The notes under the pieces were generated by a model. That model saw only the letters and a program-made list of their open reading frames with translations. It made no database searches and was not told the DNA's origin. A program made the translations under genes and the position numbers. A DNA stretch of 64,000 nt from positions 62,001 through 126,000 of the forward strand of contig JABXHN010000016.1 of the NCBI GenBank assembly GCA_013373635.1. The letters run 5' to 3'. Positions within the stretch are counted from its first letter, which is position 1. Each line of letters starts with the position of its first letter. This DNA is from Flavobacteriaceae bacterium (lineage in GTDB: Bacteria > Bacteroidota > Bacteroidia > Flavobacteriales > Flavobacteriaceae). Positions 59,951-64,000 of the stretch are shown piece by piece.

Positions 59951-62590
59951 ATGAATATTCCATCGAAATACAACCCTCAAGAATCAGAGCAGAAGTGGTA
60001 CGATTACTGGATGAAAAACAATTATTTTCACTCCACACCAGATGAACGAACTCCCTATACAATTGTAATTCCACCACCAAATGTTACCGGAGTCCTCCAT
60101 ATGGGACATATGCTTAATAATACGATTCAAGATGTATTGATTCGACGTGCGCGTTTAAAAGGACTCAATGCTTGTTGGGTTCCTGGTACGGATCACGCAT
60201 CTATTGCTACAGAAGCAAAGGTTGTAGCTCGATTAAAAGAACAAGGAGTTGAAAAGTCTGATCTTACTAGAGAAGAATTTTTAAAACACGCATGGCAGTG
60301 GAAAGAAGAATACGGAGGCGTAATTCTTGAACAACTCAAAAAGTTGGGATGTTCTTGTGATTGGGATCGCACCGCTTTTACCATGGATCAACATATGTCT
60401 GATTCGGTAATTGAAGTGTTTGTTGACTTGTTTAACAAGGGACAAATATACAGAGGATATCGAATGGTTAACTGGGATCCCCAGGCCTTGACAACGCTTT
60501 CTGACGAAGAGGTAATTTATGAAGAAAAGCAAGGTAATTTGTACTATGTTGCTTATCAAATAGTAGATTCTAATGAGACGATCACCATTGCAACGACTCG
60601 TCCAGAGACAATTCTTGGTGATACTGCTATATGTATTCACCCACAAGATGAGCGTTATTCAAAACTAAAAGGAAAGAAGGTAATCGTTCCAATTGCAAAT
60701 CGAGAAATTCCAATCATTGAGGATGAGTATGTAGATATGGAATTTGGAACAGGATGTTTAAAAATTACTCCTGCTCATGATATTAACGATTACGGTATTG
60801 GACAAAAACATCAATTAGAAACCATAGATATCTTTAATGCAGATGCTACTTTAAATAGCTTTGGATTAGAATTTGAGGGGATGGATCGTTTTGAAGCTCG
60901 AAAGGCAGTTGCTCAAAGGCTCGAAGAATTGGGAGTTTTAATCAAGAAAGAGTCTCACATACACAAGGTAGGAACCTCTGAACGCACCAAGGCAGTTATT
61001 GAGCCTAGGCTTTCTGATCAGTGGTTCTTAAGAATGGAAGATCTGGTAAAACCAGCTATAGATGCTGTATTGAAAGACGAGGAAGTAAAACTCTTCCCTT
61101 CCAAATTTAACAACACCTATCGCAACTGGGTAGAGAATATTCGCGATTGGAATATCTCTAGGCAACTCTGGTGGGGCCAACAGATTCCGGCATACTATTA
61201 CGGAGATGGACAGGATGATTTTGTGGTTGCTCAAACTGCTGAAAAGGCCTTAGAGCTCGCTAGAGCAAAATCATCGAACAATGACTTAAAGGCTTCGGAC
61301 CTCAGACAAGATGCAGATGTTCTCGACACTTGGTTTTCTTCATGGTTATGGCCTATGAGTGTATTCAATGGAATACTCGAACCTGACAATAAAGAATTTA
61401 ACTATTACTATCCTACTAATGATTTGGTAACAGGACCAGATATTTTATTCTTTTGGGTGATTCGAATGATTATCGCTGGATATGAGTTTAAAGGTGAAAA
61501 ACCATTCTCTAATGTGTATTTGACAGGACTTGTTCGTGATTCGCAGCGAAGAAAAATGTCGAAGTCTCTCGGAAATTCACCAGATGCTTTAAAACTCATC
61601 GAGGATTACGGAGCAGATGGAGTTAGAGTTGGATTACTCCTCAGTTCTGCAGCGGGTAATGATTTGATGTTCGATGAGAGTCTTTGTAATCAAGGAAAGA
61701 ATTTTGCAAATAAAATTTGGAATGGATTTAGATTGGTTCAATCTTGGGAGGTAGATGACCAAATTCCTCAACCTGAGGCCGCAGCCTTAGCGATTGAATG
61801 GTACAAGGCCAAGTTTAATCAAACCTTGGAACAGATCGAAGATCACTATTCTAAATACAGAATATCAGATGCACTGATGGCTACTTACAAGCTCATCTGG
61901 GATGATTATTCATCTTGGTTATTGGAACTTGTGAAACCTGCATATCAGCAGCCAATCGATAAAAAGACCTATGATGCTATAGTTGAGCTACTCGAAGGAA
62001 ATTTAAAGCTGTTACATCCATTTATGCCATTTTTAACTGAAGAGGTTTGGCAATACATCAAAGAACGTCAAGAAGATGGAGCGCTGATTGTAGCACAATG
62101 GCCAGAAGGAGGAGACTATGATCAAGACTTGATAGCCTCTTTTGAAATTGCAACTGAGATTATCTCTGGAATTCGTACGATTCGCAAAGAAAAGAATATT
62201 CCAAACAAGGATACATTAGAACTATTTGTTATGGAGGCAGATGCTGGGTATGATGCTAGATGGGATTCAGTTCTTGAAAAAATGGGAAATTTGAGTTCAC
62301 TTCAAAAAACAGTAGCTCCAATTGACGCAGCCTTAAGTTTTAGAGTGAAGTCAACTGAATTCTTTATTCCTATTGGTGATGCTATCGATGTTGAGGCTGA
62401 ATTAGAAAAAATTGAAAAGGAACTATCGTATACAGAAGGATTTTTAAATTCTGTACGTAAGAAACTTTCTAATGAACGCTTTGTGTCTAATGCACCAGAG
62501 CAGGTTATAGCTATAGAACGCCAAAAAGAAGCTGATGCACTTGCAAAGATTGAAACCTTAAAGCTAAGTAGGTCTAATTTGAAAAAATAA
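59951..62590 (+). CDS. valS: Valyl-tRNA synthetase
   Basis: Class I synthetase, about 879 residues from the ATG at 59951 ([20 protein letters not shown]). The HIGH motif is [17 protein letters not shown], the editing domain includes [20 protein letters not shown], and KMSKS lies in [24 protein letters not shown]. The tRNA-anticodon and C-terminal coiled-coil arm ([45 protein letters not shown]) are complete. It is followed 46 bp later by the sterol-desaturase-family gene. Confidence 0.97.
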   Translation: MNIPSKYNPQESEQKWYDYWMKNNYFHSTPDERTPYTIVIPPPNVTGVLHMGHMLNNTIQDVLIRRARLKGLNACWVPGTDHASIATEAKVVARLKEQGVEKSDLTREEFLKHAWQWKEEYGGVILEQLKKLGCSCDWDRTAFTMDQHMSDSVIEVFVDLFNKGQIYRGYRMVNWDPQALTTLSDEEVIYEEKQGNLYYVAYQIVDSNETITIATTRPETILGDTAICIHPQDERYSKLKGKKVIVPIANREIPIIEDEYVDMEFGTGCLKITPAHDINDYGIGQKHQLETIDIFNADATLNSFGLEFEGMDRFEARKAVAQRLEELGVLIKKESHIHKVGTSERTKAVIEPRLSDQWFLRMEDLVKPAIDAVLKDEEVKLFPSKFNNTYRNWVENIRDWNISRQLWWGQQIPAYYYGDGQDDFVVAQTAEKALELARAKSSNNDLKASDLRQDADVLDTWFSSWLWPMSVFNGILEPDNKEFNYYYPTNDLVTGPDILFFWVIRMIIAGYEFKGEKPFSNVYLTGLVRDSQRRKMSKSLGNSPDALKLIEDYGADGVRVGLLLSSAAGNDLMFDESLCNQGKNFANKIWNGFRLVQSWEVDDQIPQPEAAALAIEWYKAKFNQTLEQIEDHYSKYRISDALMATYKLIWDDYSSWLLELVKPAYQQPIDKKTYDAIVELLEGNLKLLHPFMPFLTEEVWQYIKERQEDGALIVAQWPEGGDYDQDLIASFEIATEIISGIRTIRKEKNIPNKDTLELFVMEADAGYDARWDSVLEKMGNLSSLQKTVAPIDAALSFRVKSTEFFIPIGDAIDVEAELEKIEKELSYTEGFLNSVRKKLSNERFVSNAPEQVIAIERQKEADALAKIETLKLSRSNLKK

Positions 62591-62636
62591 GAAACTAAAT
62601 CACAGAATTTCATATATTTAAGCAAATGAAATTCTT

Positions 62637-63902
62637 ATGGCTTCTTATGCTCAGGCACTTTTTATCGCCATTCCATTTTTTATCCTTCTCATGTTTGTTG
62701 AGATTGGATATGGAATTCTAAAGAAACGTCAAACCTATAGTGTAGTTGATACTATTTCCTCCTTGAGTTCAGGGATCACTAATTCTATTAAGAACCTACT
62801 AGGTCTAGGTTTAATTATTCTCTCGTATCCCTATTTATTTGAAAAATTAGCACTTTTTCAACTTGAAGATCAGTGGTGGGTATGGGCATTAGCATTTGTG
62901 TTTATTGATTTTGCAGGATATTGGAGTCATCGTATTAGTCACAGTATTAATCTATTTTGGAATGATCATATTATTCACCACTCGAGTGAAAACTACAATT
63001 TAGCCTGTGCACTTAGACAGCCTATATCAGATTTACTGCGTTATTACCCCTTATTATTACTTCCAGCTGCGATTGTAGGGGTTCCACACCATATTATAGC
63101 CTTTATCGCACCCATACATCTCTTTTTGCAGTTTTGGTATCACACAGTTCATATAGGGAAATTGGGTTTTTTAGAATACATCATCATTACCCCCTCACAG
63201 CACCGAGTACACCATGCGATCAACGCTCCATATATCGATAAGAATTTAGGACAAATTTTCTCTGTATGGGACCGCATCTTTGGAACTTTTCAGGAAGAAC
63301 TAGAAGATGAAGTTCCTCAGTATGGCGTATTAAAACCCGTTAGAACCTGGAATCCTATTCGAATTAATTTCTTGCACTTATGGCAGCTAGCTAAGGATGC
63401 ATACAGAGCACAATCGTTTTGGGACAAGCTTCGAATTTGGTTGATGCCCACAGGGTGGAGACCTTCTGATGTAGCTAAAAAGTATCCATTAAGCCTTATT
63501 GAAGATGTATATGGATTTGAGCGATACGATACCCGCACCTCTGTTAATTTTCAAATCTATGCAGTTTTTCAGATGGTATCAGTTTTGGGACTTTTTCTAA
63601 TGATGATTTATGGTTTTGAAAACTTGAGTTCTTCTGAGATACTGCTTTTTAGTTTGTATTTGGGGGTTAGTATCTACGGATACAGTGATTTATTAGACCT
63701 CAGATTCAGTGGATTTGTGATCGAATTAATTCGAACTGGGTTTGGTCTTTGGCTCTTGGGAAATTTAGAGCATTGGGAAGGACTCTACAATCTATTTGTT
63801 CCCTTTCATACTGTATTAGTGGGATATCTAATTGTGACACTAGTAGGAACGATCTACGTGACTTCCGTTGAATTTCCAAAGTCTAAGAGTGTTTTAGTCT
63901 AA
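62637..63902 (+). CDS. Sterol desaturase/fatty acid hydroxylase family membrane protein
   Basis: 421 residues. The di-iron histidine motifs are HRISHSINLFWNDHIIHHSSENYN at about 100-123, and WYHTVHIGKLGFLEYIIITPSQHRVHHAIN. The N-terminal half has about four membrane segments, and an extra C-terminal part of about 150 residues has three more, a layout like alkylglycerol monooxygenase (TMEM195) rather than the short bacterial hydroxylases. The reaction cannot be told; hydroxylation or desaturation of a lipid is likely. Its stop overlaps the next gene on the minus strand by 9 bp. Confidence 0.88.
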   Translation: MASYAQALFIAIPFFILLMFVEIGYGILKKRQTYSVVDTISSLSSGITNSIKNLLGLGLIILSYPYLFEKLALFQLEDQWWVWALAFVFIDFAGYWSHRISHSINLFWNDHIIHHSSENYNLACALRQPISDLLRYYPLLLLPAAIVGVPHHIIAFIAPIHLFLQFWYHTVHIGKLGFLEYIIITPSQHRVHHAINAPYIDKNLGQIFSVWDRIFGTFQEELEDEVPQYGVLKPVRTWNPIRINFLHLWQLAKDAYRAQSFWDKLRIWLMPTGWRPSDVAKKYPLSLIEDVYGFERYDTRTSVNFQIYAVFQMVSVLGLFLMMIYGFENLSSSEILLFSLYLGVSIYGYSDLLDLRFSGFVIELIRTGFGLWLLGNLEHWEGLYNLFVPFHTVLVGYLIVTLVGTIYVTSVEFPKSKSVLV

Positions 63903-64000
63903 ACCTTCTTCTTTGTCGTTCGTTGTAGCGATAATCGATTTAGCACCTACTACCTTTTGACCTAATTGAACGGCTACTAGTGCATCTAGAGGTAAAAAGA
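63894..64000 (-). CDS. C-terminal fragment of an unidentified minus-strand gene
   Basis: Open from the right edge to a TAA at 63894-63896; the 34 visible residues are FLPLDALVAVQLGQKVVGAKS followed by IIATTNDKEEGLD. It is not in the ORF track because it is cut by the window. Too little is visible to name it. It overlaps the sterol-desaturase-family gene by 9 bp, convergent. Confidence 0.65.
   Translation of the reverse strand, partial: FLPLDALVAVQLGQKVVGAKSIIATTNDKEEGLD

Noticed and set aside
60281-60646. Minus-strand ORF of 121 residues inside valS
   Set aside because: Antisense to the synthetase catalytic and editing region; cysteine/serine-rich shadow composition without motifs.
1-64000. 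CRISPR arrays, tRNA or rRNA genes, insertion sequences, prophage or defence islands
   Set aside because: Looked for spaced repeats, cloverleaf-like segments, transposase or integrase motifs and composition jumps; none seen.

Overview
This window is an AT-rich, gene-dense chromosomal segment of a member of the Flavobacteriia (Bacteroidota), probably a marine or salt-adapted one. Reasons: starts lack Shine-Dalgarno sequences; the Bacteroidota promoter element TAnnTTTG lies a short distance upstream of about 22 genes; type IX secretion proteins (PorT/SprT, the DUF5103 plug) and the TamL lipoprotein are present; the primary sigma factor is the short Bacteroidota type; and there is a complete sodium-pumping NADH:quinone reductase. 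I cannot name the genus. I see no rRNA or tRNA gene, CRISPR array, insertion sequence, prophage or integron, and no gap over 300 bases without a gene. The content is core housekeeping with a few accessory modules.

Layout. 1-3568: end of a MacB-type exporter permease, its membrane-fusion protein and a TolC-like channel. 3582-11799: tsaB, an MscS channel, a NifU-type Fe-S protein, a gamma carbonic anhydrase, fabD, then a minus-strand block sigma factor/trmL and rpe/ypdA/NRAMP-like transporter. 11953-19146: pnp, rpsO, accD, fbaA, tamL. 19170-22578: an rRNA/tRNA methyltransferase, then a tightly overlapping malonate module (malonyl-CoA synthetase, MadL, MadM). 22579-33208: porT-ubiE, trkA-trkH, an aminotransferase, a front-end-type desaturase, rsmG, pruA and the T9SS plug protein. 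33349-40792: nqrABCDEF, a small uncharacterised gene and apbE, whose product attaches the FMN cofactors of NqrB and NqrC. 40764-45118: methyltransferase, map, gpmI, an acetyltransferase and pepE. 45226-49630: an uncharacterised envelope cassette (two related CarboxypepD_reg-like secreted proteins, a DUF6702-type protein, an M1 peptidase). 49694-64000: tatA, an O-methyltransferase, an MFS transporter, an orphan ClpP, a coiled-coil zinc-ribbon relative, a Nif3-like protein, lpxK, lipA with an ECF sigma factor and a small cysteine-rich membrane protein, murB, an aminotransferase, a DUF1573 protein, valS, a sterol-desaturase-family protein and the tail of an unidentified gene.

Themes. Malonyl-CoA supply recurs: accD, imported malonate via MadLM plus the synthetase, and FabD as consumer. 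Organisation is very compact: genes are joined by TAATG or ATGA overlaps, and three convergent pairs end on one shared 4-bp palindrome (TTAA or CTAG) that gives a stop codon on both strands. Three genes have the promoter element only 4-5 bases before the ATG and are probably transcribed without a leader. The best leads for undescribed biology are the co-transcribed small CxxC/HxC membrane protein and ECF sigma factor beside lipA, the small gene between nqrF and apbE, the two-paralog/DUF6702/M1 cassette, and the NRAMP-like transporter that lacks the DPGN metal motif.
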